The notes below the pieces were generated by a model. That model did not search any database. It was not told the DNA's origin and saw nothing but the letters and a program-made list of their open reading frames with translations. Positions 6,516-14,203 of a stretch of 64,000 nt of DNA are shown piece after piece; within the stretch, counting starts at the first letter, position 1; each line of letters opens with the position of its first letter. The DNA is from Bacillota bacterium. Its GTDB lineage: Bacteria > Bacillota > Bacilli > Alicyclobacillales > SLC66. The stretch lies in NCBI GenBank assembly GCA_021828865.1, contig JAJZCW010000002.1:62001-126000 (forward strand), in the 5' to 3' direction. A program made the translations under genes and the position numbers.

Positions 6516-7397
6516 TTGTTGAATACATTAAAAACTTGGGTATTGATGGCAGTTCTGTCCGTCCTGATCGTTCTCTTGGGATCTTACATTGGCGGCAGGG
6601 GCGGCGCGGTGATTGCCCTCGTAGTGGCACTTGGCATCAATGGATTCAGTTATTTCTTTAGCGATCAGATTGCTATTTCCATGTCCGGCGCCAAAGAAGT
6701 GTCAGAACAACAGGCGCCAGAACTTTATACCACGGTGAGACATTTATCGACAAGAGCAGGTTTGCCGATGCCAAAGGTACTTGTATCTCCATCACCTCTT
6801 CCCAACGCATTTGCTACAGGAAGGGACCCTGGTCATTCAGCGATTGTCGTAAATTCAGGTTTACTGGACATGCTGTCGACAAGAGAATTGCAAGGCGTAA
6901 TTGCACATGAAATGTCGCACATTCGCCATCGTGATATTCTCATCGCTTCCATGGCAGCAACACTTGCTGCGGCCATCACTTGGTTGGCACAGATGCTTCA
7001 ATGGGGTTTGATGTTTGGCGGTGAGAGGGATAGTAGGGATTCGAATTGGGTGGGAGAACTTGCGCTCATGATCCTTGCCCCAATTGCAGCAACATTAGTC
7101 CAGTTAGCTATTTCAAGATCCCGTGAATATAAAGCGGATGAGGGCGCGGCAAAATTGACAAGAGACCCGGACGGTTTAGCAGACGCACTAGCGAAGCTCG
7201 ACCATGTCTCGAGATTTGGCACGGGAAGGCGACGAGAGGAACGGAATTCCGCTGCGACTGCAGCGCTTGCCCATATGTACATTGTCAATCCGCTAAGAGG
7301 ACAAAACCTGGCTGGCCTTTTTAGCACACATCCTCCGACAGAAGAGAGAATTCGACGGCTTCGATTGATGAGAATCAATGATTCAGAAACAAAATAA
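6516..7397 (+). CDS. htpX: Membrane zinc metalloprotease HtpX
   Basis: A 293-residue M48 peptidase that degrades damaged membrane proteins. N-terminal TM segments (TWVLMAVLSVLIVLLGSYIG and VIALVVALGINGFSYFF) are followed by the zinc motif GVIAHEMSHIRHRD. A second hydrophobic pair (ILIASMAATLAAAITWLAQM; LALMILAPIAATLVQLAI) precedes SREYKADEGAA, whose Glu is the third ligand. The conserved NAFATGRDPGHSAI and STHPPTEERIRRL are present. Two TTG codons at 6516 and 6519 are possible starts; AAAAGGA ends eight bases before the first. The GTG at 6510 is too close to that site. Stands alone with its own promoter and terminator. Confidence 0.95.
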   Translation: MLNTLKTWVLMAVLSVLIVLLGSYIGGRGGAVIALVVALGINGFSYFFSDQIAISMSGAKEVSEQQAPELYTTVRHLSTRAGLPMPKVLVSPSPLPNAFATGRDPGHSAIVVNSGLLDMLSTRELQGVIAHEMSHIRHRDILIASMAATLAAAITWLAQMLQWGLMFGGERDSRDSNWVGELALMILAPIAATLVQLAISRSREYKADEGAAKLTRDPDGLADALAKLDHVSRFGTGRRREERNSAATAALAHMYIVNPLRGQNLAGLFSTHPPTEERIRRLRLMRINDSETK

Positions 7398-7414
7398 CTT
7401 TTTTACAAAATAAC

Positions 7415-7459
7415 GGCTGTCCCTCCCGTCATTTAATGGAATAGGGGACAGCCTTTTTT
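7415..7459 (+). terminator. Intrinsic terminator of htpX
   Basis: GGCTGTCCC (7415-7423) pairs with GGGGACAGCC (7444-7453) and is followed by TTTTTT. On the minus strand the 3' side is less U-rich, so it mainly serves htpX. Confidence 0.88.
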
Positions 7460-7466
7460 CTTGCTC

Positions 7467-7916
7467 TTACATCATTGTTGAGGAATAACTACCATATTGT
7501 GGAGGATAACTGCTGGATGTGTTCGATTGTTGGTCAGCCATCATTACAGATTGAATAGGAGCACTGCTTCCATAGGAGGCAGAAGCGCTGTAATTCACAC
7601 TTTGCATCGGTGAATACTGTGGTGTTTGCGTATTGTAGTTACGATAACTTGGTGAATTTTCCTGGATGGATGCCTGCCTGTCAGCCTGCATCACGCTGTT
7701 AATCCCTGTGGCTCCAGGATATCCGTAGTAACCACCCTGTTGCTGTTGTTGTTGAAATGGCATGGCGTTCGCTGCATTTACTGTGCTAAGTTGAGCTACC
7801 TGCTGATTCACATGTTGCAATTCCTGAACCATCTGTTGGTTAATTTGCACTGCTTCAGAACTGAGTTGCTGAATCCGTTGCAACTGCTGTTGGATCTGCC
7901 ACGTCTGCTGCTGCAT
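7467..7916 (-). CDS. Gln/Ser/Tyr-rich coiled-coil protein of unknown function
   Basis: A 149-residue protein I cannot assign. Residues 1-50 (QQQTWQIQQQLQRIQQLSSE and on) form a heptad-like coiled coil. A run of six Gln precedes GGYYGYPGATG. The C-terminal half is low complexity with repeated SYRNY, NYSASASYGSS, SSYPPQYGSY motifs and two copies of a short unit, NSVMQADRQAS and QSVMMADQQSN. Ser/Tyr/Gln-rich proteins in spore formers are often coat proteins, so a coat or exosporium role is possible, but nothing proves it. ATG at 7916 has GGAGGG six bases upstream. Transcribed divergently from the M23 peptidase. Confidence 0.6.
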   Translation of the reverse strand: MQQQTWQIQQQLQRIQQLSSEAVQINQQMVQELQHVNQQVAQLSTVNAANAMPFQQQQQQGGYYGYPGATGINSVMQADRQASIQENSPSYRNYNTQTPQYSPMQSVNYSASASYGSSAPIQSVMMADQQSNTSSSYPPQYGSYSSTMM

Positions 7917-8072
7917 TATCTTCCCTCCATTTGTTCGTTTGAATTTCAACTCTATAGTTCCCGCACAGTCACCCGCTATACCGACCATCCTCTGGAAGAA
8001 AATCTTGTCACGTCTGATTTATCCTCCATCGTACAAACTACAGGTAGTCAATTCGATCAGGGGGGAAGTCTC

Positions 8073-9101
8073 TTGTCAATAAAAAAAAGGATCGCCATAC
8101 CACTTATCACTTTATTGTCATTCAGCGTTATCAGTACCGCCATGCCGCCAATTGTAGCGCAAACGACAACTGATAACCCCACTAATGTACCTGACTGGTA
8201 TTTACGTGCACAAAAGACAAAGGGAGTACCTTGGACGGTATTGATTGCACTAGACGCTTACGGGGCATCAACGTCACCTCCTTTAGGCGTCAAAAGAACA
8301 GCAAAAGAACCTTTTACTAAGTCCGGATTTCGTTTTTCACCATGGCTATGGCAAGGCCTTGGCAATCCTGTACAAAACGATACAGAGGCTGCTCGCATCT
8401 TATTTTTTAAAGGGTATGGTAAAGATGGAGATGGAGATGGCAAAGCCACTCAGGATGATCCATACGATCGGGTGACCGCCATCGCCAGTTGGCTTTCACA
8501 AAGCGGTACCAATGAATTTGATCCTTCCGAAGTGCTCTGGGATTATTTCCAGCATGAATCCGCAGTGGATCGCATTATGGCACTTGCCAATGTGTATAGA
8601 AAATTTAACTCAGGCAAGTTGACGGACCGTGTGTTCCCTTTATCCAAAAAATTTAGTGTAGCATTCAACGACACGTGGGGACAAGGACGCAGCTTCGGGG
8701 GACGGCGCATGCACGAAGGTACCGATATTTTTGCGGGATACGGCACGCCTGTTCTCAGCGTGTGTTATGGATATGTGGAACTCATTGGCTGGAATCGGTT
8801 GGGGGGATGGCGGATAGGCATCAGGTCTGCCGATAATTACTACTATTATTATGCACATATGTCTTCTTACACGAAGGGCATCAAGCAAGGCACCATTGTT
8901 CAACCGGGACAGGTCATCGGGTATGTGGGAAGCAGTGGTTACGGCAAACCCGGTACCTCAGGGAAATTCCCTCCCCATTTGCACTTTGGCGTCTATCGTG
9001 ACACAGGGTCTAGAGAATGGGCATTTGACCCTTATCCCTTGTTGAAAAGATGGGAACGAAACCCACAGATCATTATTTATCCAAAGCGACCCGTTAGATA
9101 A
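8073..9101 (+). CDS. Secreted M23 (LytM-type) peptidoglycan endopeptidase
   Basis: A 342-residue protein with a signal peptide (KKRIAIPLITLLSFSVISTA) and a C-terminal zinc peptidase domain of the M23 family. GGRRMHEGTDIFAGYGTPVL carries the first His/Asp ligands, YYYYAHM the next His, and PPHLHFGVYRD the HxH pair. The central 150 residues (PDWYLRAQKTKGVPWTVLIA, GYGKDGDGDGKATQDDPYD) look like an N-terminal lysozyme-like or structural module that also has an acidic Dx(D/G)xDG loop, a possible calcium site. Such domains are found in spore-former cell-wall hydrolases. TTG start, GGGGGAA five bases upstream. Its end overlaps pstB by 25 bases, tail to tail. Confidence 0.85.
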   Translation: MSIKKRIAIPLITLLSFSVISTAMPPIVAQTTTDNPTNVPDWYLRAQKTKGVPWTVLIALDAYGASTSPPLGVKRTAKEPFTKSGFRFSPWLWQGLGNPVQNDTEAARILFFKGYGKDGDGDGKATQDDPYDRVTAIASWLSQSGTNEFDPSEVLWDYFQHESAVDRIMALANVYRKFNSGKLTDRVFPLSKKFSVAFNDTWGQGRSFGGRRMHEGTDIFAGYGTPVLSVCYGYVELIGWNRLGGWRIGIRSADNYYYYYAHMSSYTKGIKQGTIVQPGQVIGYVGSSGYGKPGTSGKFPPHLHFGVYRDTGSREWAFDPYPLLKRWERNPQIIIYPKRPVR

Positions 9102-9829
9102 TCCTCAGTCCGTTTGTCCTTTGGGCGGGTGAAAAGTTCTGCAGGCGATCCCTGTTCAACCAGCTCACCGTCTAAGAATAGCGCGGTCAAATCCGCCACA
9201 CGCGCCGCCTGTTGCAAATTGTGAGTGACGAGCACGATGGTGTAATGAGATTTCAGTTCCTCCACCAGTTCCTCTATTTTAAGTGAAGATAGTGGGTCGA
9301 GCGTGGAAGCCGGTTCATCGAGTATCAAAACGGATGGTTCGATGGCAAGCGCTCTGGCAATGCAAAGCCGCTGCTGCTGACCTCGCGTCAAGTTCCATAC
9401 CGGTTGATGCAAACTATTTTTCACTTCGTCCCAAAGTGACGATAATTGCAGTGATTTTTCCACTTGTTCTGAGATGATGCTCTTATTTCTTATTCCGTTC
9501 AGTCGAAGACCTGCTGCCACATTTTCAAAGACGGTCCTTGTGGGAAATGGGTTGGGAGCTTGAAATACCATTCCCACTTTTCGGCGCACAATGATGGGAT
9601 CAAGTTCGTATAAATTTTGATGATCGAGCCATACGCTTCCTTCCATTCGTGCATTGGGAGTCGTTTCGTGCAAACGGTTGAGACACCTGACAAAAGTCGA
9701 TTTACCAGCTCCTGAGGGTCCTATGATGGTCGTTACTTGGTGCTCTGGCATCGTCATCGAAACATGATATAGAATTTGTTGTTTCCCGTAAAATGCAGAA
9801 AGCGACTCAACTACTAATGATTTTCCCAT
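9077..9829 (-). CDS. pstB: Phosphate ABC transporter ATP-binding protein PstB
   Basis: A 250-residue ABC ATPase. Walker A is GPSGAGKST, the Q-loop is MVFQAPNPFP (the PNPFP is typical of PstB), Walker B is VLILDEPAS and the H-loop is LVTHNLQQAARV. The signature reads NLTRGQQQRLCIARALA instead of the usual LSGGQQQRLCIARA, so the second Gly is replaced by Arg. The downstream DEPASTLDP differs from the common DEPTSALDP. The ATG at 9829 with AGGAG five bases upstream is chosen; the frame stays open upstream into pstA. Last gene of pstSCAB. Confidence 0.94.
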   Translation of the reverse strand: MGKSLVVESLSAFYGKQQILYHVSMTMPEHQVTTIIGPSGAGKSTFVRCLNRLHETTPNARMEGSVWLDHQNLYELDPIIVRRKVGMVFQAPNPFPTRTVFENVAAGLRLNGIRNKSIISEQVEKSLQLSSLWDEVKNSLHQPVWNLTRGQQQRLCIARALAIEPSVLILDEPASTLDPLSSLKIEELVEELKSHYTIVLVTHNLQQAARVADLTALFLDGELVEQGSPAELFTRPKDKRTEDYLTGRFG

Positions 9830-9837
9830 AAAATCTC

Positions 9838-10650
9838 CTACTTGCTCTCTTCCCTGGTGATCCACTTCGCCACCAAAAAAAGAAGGATAATGAATGCGAT
9901 AAGAATCAGCGCACCGGTCCATGCTTGTGACTGCACAAAAGAATTGGGAGATAATGCGTCAAAATAAATCTGCAGTGACAATGTTGACGCAGGCGACATG
10001 AGGCCGATTGGCCAGAAATGGTTTCCAAGTGTTGTAAAAAGCAGTGGCGCTGTTTCTCCCATGGCACGGGACATACTAAACAAAATGGCCACGATTAAAG
10101 GTCTCGTCATCACGGGCATAACCATTTGCAGGAGCGCTCTCGTATTGGTAGCACCGAGTGCGAGTGCCCCTTCTTTGATAGCTGAGGTGGAGGCAATTAA
10201 TTGGTCCTCGATCTCCCTCCCCAAGTAAGGAATGCTGAAGGTAGCGAGCGCAACACTTCCTGCAAACAAGGAAAATGTCCCCGTAGAAATAACCACCACT
10301 GCATAAACCGCCATTCCGATAAGAATGGAAGGGATCCCTGAAAGCAAATCAGCCGTGTACCTGACCACCGTTACCATCCTGGTTCCCCTTGACTCGTAAA
10401 GGTATAACCCAAGTCCGGTTCCGAGCGGTATCGCAAAAACCATCGCGATCAATACCATTTCCAGCGTGCCGACAGTTGGTTTTAAGAATCCTGCGGAAAA
10501 CAAATCAAACCAACCCTTACTTACCACATAGTACAATACGCTAAAGAGGGGAAACAACGATAAAAACCCCATGAACAACAGGAAAACAAAGTACCATTGA
10601 TCTTTTCTTTTTCTTCTTTTAATCGCACGAATGAATTGTTCTTCTCTCAT
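9838..10650 (-). CDS. pstA: Phosphate ABC transporter permease PstA
   Basis: A 270-residue permease with about six TM segments, the first at WYFVFLLFMGFLSLFPLFSV. The EAA-type cytoplasmic loop is EDQLIASTSAIKEGALALGA followed by TNTRALLQMVMPVMTRPL. RAMGETAPLLFT is the family hallmark after the loop. The ATG overlaps the pstC stop, and the pstB ribosome site lies just after its own stop, so the three genes are closely coupled. The basic N-terminus (REEQFIRAIKRRKRK) is cytoplasmic. Confidence 0.95.
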   Translation of the reverse strand: MREEQFIRAIKRRKRKDQWYFVFLLFMGFLSLFPLFSVLYYVVSKGWFDLFSAGFLKPTVGTLEMVLIAMVFAIPLGTGLGLYLYESRGTRMVTVVRYTADLLSGIPSILIGMAVYAVVVISTGTFSLFAGSVALATFSIPYLGREIEDQLIASTSAIKEGALALGATNTRALLQMVMPVMTRPLIVAILFSMSRAMGETAPLLFTTLGNHFWPIGLMSPASTLSLQIYFDALSPNSFVQSQAWTGALILIAFIILLFLVAKWITREESK

Positions 10651-11573
10651 AAGATCCTCGCACGGCCCGACACACGCCAGATCAAGAGTTTCGATGCAGT
10701 ATGAAAAAGCACCGCAACGATGAGAAGCACAAGACCAATTTCGTATAATGAGGATAGATAGAGGTGGGTACTGGCTTCAAGGAATTGGTTGGCAAGGACG
10801 CTAGCTAAAGAGTCGCCAGGTTCAAAAAGTGATGTCGAGATCGTCGGGCTGTTGCCAATCACCAAAGTAACAGCAATCGCTTCACCTAAGGCCCTGCCAA
10901 AACTTAAAAGAACCGCCCCAAGAATCCCTACCCTTGAATACGGTAAGACAACCATTCTCACTTTTTCCGTCCGCGTGGCACCAAGTGCAATGGCACCGTC
11001 CTGAAGGTCTTGCGGAACATTATCCAACAGTTTTCGGGACACCGTAATGATGGTGGGCAACATCATAATACCTAAAATAAGGCCCGCGGCGAGCAGTCCC
11101 ACTCCCCAAATCTGACCATTGAAGAAGGGAATAGCCCCCAATTCAGTTTTGAGCAGCGGTTCTCCTGTATTTCGCAACCACGGCACAAGCACAAACAGAC
11201 CCCATAACCCATAAACCACACTAGGAATAGCAGCCAACGCATCAAGTAATATGGTAGCGATTTTCACATATTTGATATGACCGAATTGCGTGAGGAGTAT
11301 TGCAGTTCCCACTCCTACAACCGTAGAGAGTATCAACCCAATTAACGAACTGACAAATGTGCCGTACAAAAATGGTAACGCACCATAGGAATGACGAAGA
11401 GGATTCCATATTTGTCCAGACAAAAAAGAAAAGTCAAACGCAGTGATGGATTTCCACGATCCACTGATCATGACACTAACCATGATCAAACCTAACAGAA
11501 TAAGTAAGACTGCAAACAAAAATAAGGTGCCTGCAAATAGGCGATCCGAATCATGTTTGCGCATGTTGTTCAT
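10647..11573 (-). CDS. pstC: Phosphate ABC transporter permease PstC
   Basis: A 308-residue permease, six predicted TM segments. The EAA loop is DVPQDLQDGAIALGATRTEK followed by VRMVVLPYSRVGILGAVLLS, with FGRALGEAIAVTLVIGN after it, matching PstC. The start ATG at 11573 overlaps the pstS stop (ATGA) and has AGGAG nine bases upstream; an earlier in-frame start would run deep into pstS and is not used. Confidence 0.95.
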   Translation of the reverse strand: MNNMRKHDSDRLFAGTLFLFAVLLILLGLIMVSVMISGSWKSITAFDFSFLSGQIWNPLRHSYGALPFLYGTFVSSLIGLILSTVVGVGTAILLTQFGHIKYVKIATILLDALAAIPSVVYGLWGLFVLVPWLRNTGEPLLKTELGAIPFFNGQIWGVGLLAAGLILGIMMLPTIITVSRKLLDNVPQDLQDGAIALGATRTEKVRMVVLPYSRVGILGAVLLSFGRALGEAIAVTLVIGNSPTISTSLFEPGDSLASVLANQFLEASTHLYLSSLYEIGLVLLIVAVLFHTASKLLIWRVSGRARIL

Positions 11574-12625
11574 CCCCAATTTCTCCTCAGCAAAAACAAG
11601 TCCGCATGACGAATGCGGTTCGGTAGTGGTACATAGCCAAGCCGTCTCGCATTTTGCTGACCTTTCACAACCAGCCAATTGAGCATTTGCTTCAATTCTG
11701 CCTTGACTACCGGATTATGTTGTCTACGATAAAACGCCACCCATGAATACGCGCAAATCGGGTAAGATTGGACACCAGCTGCGTTCACAATTGAAAAATC
11801 TGCTGGCGTAATCGTTTGAAAATGATTGGCAGCCGCTGCAATGCTGGAAACACTCGGAAAGATAAAAGCCCCAGACCTATTTTCCAACTCCCCATATTGT
11901 AAATGGGAGCTAAGAGCAAACGAATATTCCAGATAACTGATGGCTCCCGGAATGGCTCCCACCGCCATGGCGATGCCAGCATTTCCTTTTCCTCCGATTC
12001 CCACTGGCCAAGAAACCGCTTTGCCTACGCCCACGTATTTTTTCCAGATGGGACTAACATGGTTTAGGTAATCTGTAAATTGATAGGTGGTTCCCGATGC
12101 ATCGGAACGATAAATCACTCGAATCGGAAGATTGGGAAGCTTTACGCTGGGATTTAAGCGTGCAATAGCAGCATCATTCCACCTTCGAATGTTTCCAAGA
12201 AATATATCCGTAATCAGAGACCCATTCAAACGTAGTGGAGTATGTACTTGGGGAAGGTGATAGACCATCGCCACTGCGCCAAGTGTGATCGGCATCTCTA
12301 CTACCTCACCACCGGAATTTACCGCGCTTTGCATTTCCATTCGATTGAAGGGAACGTCCGTTGCTCCAAAATTCACAGTTTTTGCTATCAATTGGCCAAT
12401 TCCACCACCACTGCTGATGGCTTGGTAATTTACCTGAATCGAAGTGGATTTGTAAAAATCAGAAAAAACCTCACTCAGTAAGGGAGCAACAAATGTCGAC
12501 CCGGTCCCGGTCAGTTGAACCTTCTGAGAGGGGGGACTTGCCGCTGACTGCTGAGAGATAGCTGGAACCCCGCACGAAGAGAGCAATAAAGAAAGGATCA
12601 CCAAAATCATTACTTTATGCAACAT
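11570..12625 (-). CDS. pstS: Phosphate-binding lipoprotein PstS
   Basis: A 351-residue substrate-binding protein of the high-affinity phosphate importer. It has a lipoprotein signal (MLHKVMILVILSLLLSSCG, lipobox LSSC). Phosphate-contact segments follow: LTGTGSTFVAPLLSE, YQAISSGGGIGQLIAKTVNF with GATDVPFN, and RSDASGTTYQFTDYL. The ATG at 12625 has GGAGG ten bases upstream; longer frames extend through the promoter. First gene of pstSCAB. A Pho box was looked for but not convincingly found. Confidence 0.95.
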   Translation of the reverse strand: MLHKVMILVILSLLLSSCGVPAISQQSAASPPSQKVQLTGTGSTFVAPLLSEVFSDFYKSTSIQVNYQAISSGGGIGQLIAKTVNFGATDVPFNRMEMQSAVNSGGEVVEMPITLGAVAMVYHLPQVHTPLRLNGSLITDIFLGNIRRWNDAAIARLNPSVKLPNLPIRVIYRSDASGTTYQFTDYLNHVSPIWKKYVGVGKAVSWPVGIGGKGNAGIAMAVGAIPGAISYLEYSFALSSHLQYGELENRSGAFIFPSVSSIAAAANHFQTITPADFSIVNAAGVQSYPICAYSWVAFYRRQHNPVVKAELKQMLNWLVVKGQQNARRLGYVPLPNRIRHADLFLLRRNWG

Positions 12626-12687
12626 GCGCGTGATTCCTCCATGCATAATGAGCCAAGTAACATTAAATATGATTTTTCCCATATTGT

Positions 12688-12716
12688 AAAGGCGGAACAT
12701 CGAGCGTTCCGCCTTT
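12688..12716. terminator. Hairpin between the small 12.7-kb gene and pstS
   Basis: AAAGGCGGAAC (12688-12698) pairs perfectly with GTTCCGCCTTT (12706-12716), with a 7-nt loop. On the minus strand it follows the stop of the 69-residue gene by seven bases, and UUUACAAU comes next, so it is a plausible if modest terminator isolating that gene from pstS. Confidence 0.65.
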
Positions 12717-12722
12717 GTCTAC

Positions 12723-12932
12723 TCAGCTTTCCACATCATGCTGGGGATGCATGAATCGCTCCATCACCGGGCGATTGGAGTTTTCTATGACATTCGTTGG
12801 TGTCACTGCCTTTTCAACACCTGGATCTCCTTCGCCTACCCATTCATCCCCTGCAAGGGAACTGGGATCAGTTTCCCGAGACCAAGGATGGATCTTCTCA
12901 GCTTTCCGCCAAGGCGCGTCTTTTTCAACCAT
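12723..12932 (-). CDS. Small acidic protein of unknown function (69 residues)
   Basis: A 69-residue protein: VEKDAPWRKAEKIHPWSRET, then a D/E/G/P-rich middle (LAGDEWVGEGDPGVEKAVTP) and a C-terminus RPVMERFMHPQHDVES. No domain is recognised; it looks soluble and partly disordered. Support for being real is the strong ribosome site AAGGAGGGG five bases before the ATG, the hairpin terminator immediately after its stop, and the lack of a better frame on the other strand. It is not in the phosphate operon. Confidence 0.6.
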   Translation of the reverse strand: MVEKDAPWRKAEKIHPWSRETDPSSLAGDEWVGEGDPGVEKAVTPTNVIENSNRPVMERFMHPQHDVES

Positions 12933-13020
12933 GATCACCCCTCCTTCATATAATGTTCCCGTGAATCTTTAGGCATATGTGCATCACTTGTCCCATACAT
13001 TGGATAAAAAGTGGACGGTG

Positions 13021-13410
13021 ATGAAAATGGGGGCATACGTTTTATACGCGCGGTTTACTGGATGGATTTATCTGTTGCTCGCCATCATAGGCATTTTTGA
13101 AAGACATCTTTTTTATGTGTTAACATTCCCTGTATTGACCGTTTTGATTTATTTGATGATAGGATTGACGGGACTTACTGTTGCGCATAAAGTCCATGAA
13201 AAAGGACTGATGGTATATAACCTCGTGCTTGGTACCGGGCTCTTGATTTGGGGACTCTTCGGCACGTTGCAACCGGATTTGTTTACTCCAGCACCACTAC
13301 CTCTTGACAATGCGCTTCACCTGTTAACTGGTCTTTGGGCATTTTACGGACTGCTAAGTGGATTATGGACGTACTTTTCGGCTAAATCCAAGAAAGAAGA
13401 CGCAAACTAA
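13021..13410 (+). CDS. Four-TM membrane protein (DUF4383-like)
   Basis: A 129-residue protein with four hydrophobic segments: FTGWIYLLLAIIGIF, YVLTFPVLTVLIYLMIGLTG, GLLIWGLFG, and LLTGLWAFYGLLSGLWTYF. The placement of PLDNALHLLTGLWA, a histidine after a short Pro/Asp loop before the last helix, resembles DUF4383 proteins. Function unknown. The first plausible start is ATG at 13021 (weak AAGTGG upstream); a GTG at 12979 gives a 143-residue form with an atypical polar N-terminus. Probably cotranscribed with the CBS gene 36 bases downstream. Confidence 0.6.
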   Translation: MKMGAYVLYARFTGWIYLLLAIIGIFERHLFYVLTFPVLTVLIYLMIGLTGLTVAHKVHEKGLMVYNLVLGTGLLIWGLFGTLQPDLFTPAPLPLDNALHLLTGLWAFYGLLSGLWTYFSAKSKKEDAN

Positions 13411-13446
13411 CTCCTGTACTTTAATCGCTTTTAAAGGAGGAGTTTT

Positions 13447-13872
13447 ATGAAAATCAGGGAACTAATGAGCACCGACATCGTCACTTGCACTCCTGGCACT
13501 CCTGTGATGGAAGTGGCCAAACATATGAAAAAAAACGATATCGGGTCGATTCCAGTAGTGGATAACCACCGTCTCGTCGGAATGATCACCGATAGGGACA
13601 TCGTGATTCGCTGCATCGCTTTGGGACTTGATCCGAATACCACGAAAGCTCAGGACTGTATGACCAAAAACCCGATTACCGTCACCCCCGAGACAGATGC
13701 GCATGAAGCGGCTAACCTGATGGCTTCAGAACAAATAAGGCGGTTACCCGTTGTTGAAAATGGCAATCTAGTGGGAATTTGCGCACTCGGCGATCTTGCG
13801 GTGGTGGATATTCACGTCAACGAAGCTGGTGACGCGCTGAGCGAAATCTCTGAACAATCTCACCTTCACTAA
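13447..13872 (+). CDS. Tandem CBS-domain protein
   Basis: A 141-residue protein made of two CBS domains (residues 1-60 and 70-130): MSTDIVTCTPGTPVMEVAKH with IGSIPVVDNHRLVGMITDRD, and MTKNPITVTPETDAHEAANL with IRRLPVVENGNLVGICALGD. Each half has the usual beta-alpha-beta-beta layout. CBS pairs bind adenine nucleotides or SAM and usually act as energy-state sensors. There is no attached effector domain, so its partner is unknown. AAAGGAGG lies directly upstream. Followed by a strong shared terminator. Confidence 0.9.
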   Translation: MKIRELMSTDIVTCTPGTPVMEVAKHMKKNDIGSIPVVDNHRLVGMITDRDIVIRCIALGLDPNTTKAQDCMTKNPITVTPETDAHEAANLMASEQIRRLPVVENGNLVGICALGDLAVVDIHVNEAGDALSEISEQSHLH

Positions 13873-13878
13873 AAATTT

Positions 13879-13907
13879 GGGGCTGCCCTTAGGACAGCCC
13901 CTTTTTT
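13879..13907. terminator. Bidirectional intrinsic terminator
   Basis: GGGGCTG(CCC) pairs with (GGA)CAGCCCC and is followed by TTTTTT on the plus strand (for the CBS gene). On the minus strand the same hairpin is followed by AAATTTTT (for the SASP gene). Confidence 0.88.
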
Positions 13908-13922
13908 GATACTTATTGCAGA

Positions 13923-14138
13923 TTATTGGTGACCAGCTAACTGTTGCTCTGCAAGAGCCACTAATTTACGAGTGATATGACCTCCAATTGCGCCAGTATC
14001 ACGAGTGGTCATCGTACCCCAGTAGCCGTCTTGCGGAGTTTGGATTCCAAGTTCACCTGCAACCTCATATTTCAATTGATCAAGTGCACGACTTGCACTT
14101 TTGACTAAAAGCGTGTTGGTTTTTTGTCCTTGCGCCAC
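13923..14138 (-). CDS. Alpha/beta-type small acid-soluble spore protein
   Basis: A 71-residue SASP. It binds and protects spore DNA and is cut by GPR protease on germination. The two conserved blocks are visible: LDQLKYEVAGELGIQ, which includes the GPR cleavage region, and GYWGTMTTRDTGAIGGHITRKLVALAEQQL (shown here split by family convention: W-G-x-M-x-x-R-x-x-G-x-x-G-G-x-x-x-R-x-L). The start is GTG at 14138, with AAGGAGG eight bases upstream. This gene shows that the organism makes endospores. A hairpin can cover its ribosome site. Confidence 0.95.
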   Translation of the reverse strand: MAQGQKTNTLLVKSASRALDQLKYEVAGELGIQTPQDGYWGTMTTRDTGAIGGHITRKLVALAEQQLAGHQ

Positions 14139-14147
14139 GCTTACCAC

Positions 14148-14183
14148 CTCCTTCGTGGTACTAGCTTTCCCTGAACGAAGGAG
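14148..14183 (-). promoter_or_regulatory. Inverted repeat covering the SASP ribosome-binding site
   Basis: CTCCTTCGT (14175-14183, minus strand) pairs perfectly with ACGAAGGAG (14148-14156), with an 18-nt loop. The 3' arm contains the ribosome site. It overlaps the region where a sporulation-type promoter (GTATACTC) is also visible, so the 5' arm may or may not be in the RNA. Confidence 0.4.
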
Positions 14184-14203
14184 TATACGCTTGAAACTTT
14201 TAC

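Noticed and set aside
12640..12690. Pho box upstream of pstS
   Set aside because: TTTACA and TTTAAT occur but not as a regular series of TT(A/C/T)ACA repeats with 4-6 bp spacing, so PhoP control cannot be claimed from the sequence.
12715..12972. 85- and 71-codon plus-strand frames opposite the small acidic gene
   Set aside because: No ribosome site; the minus-strand frame has a consensus ribosome site and a terminator.
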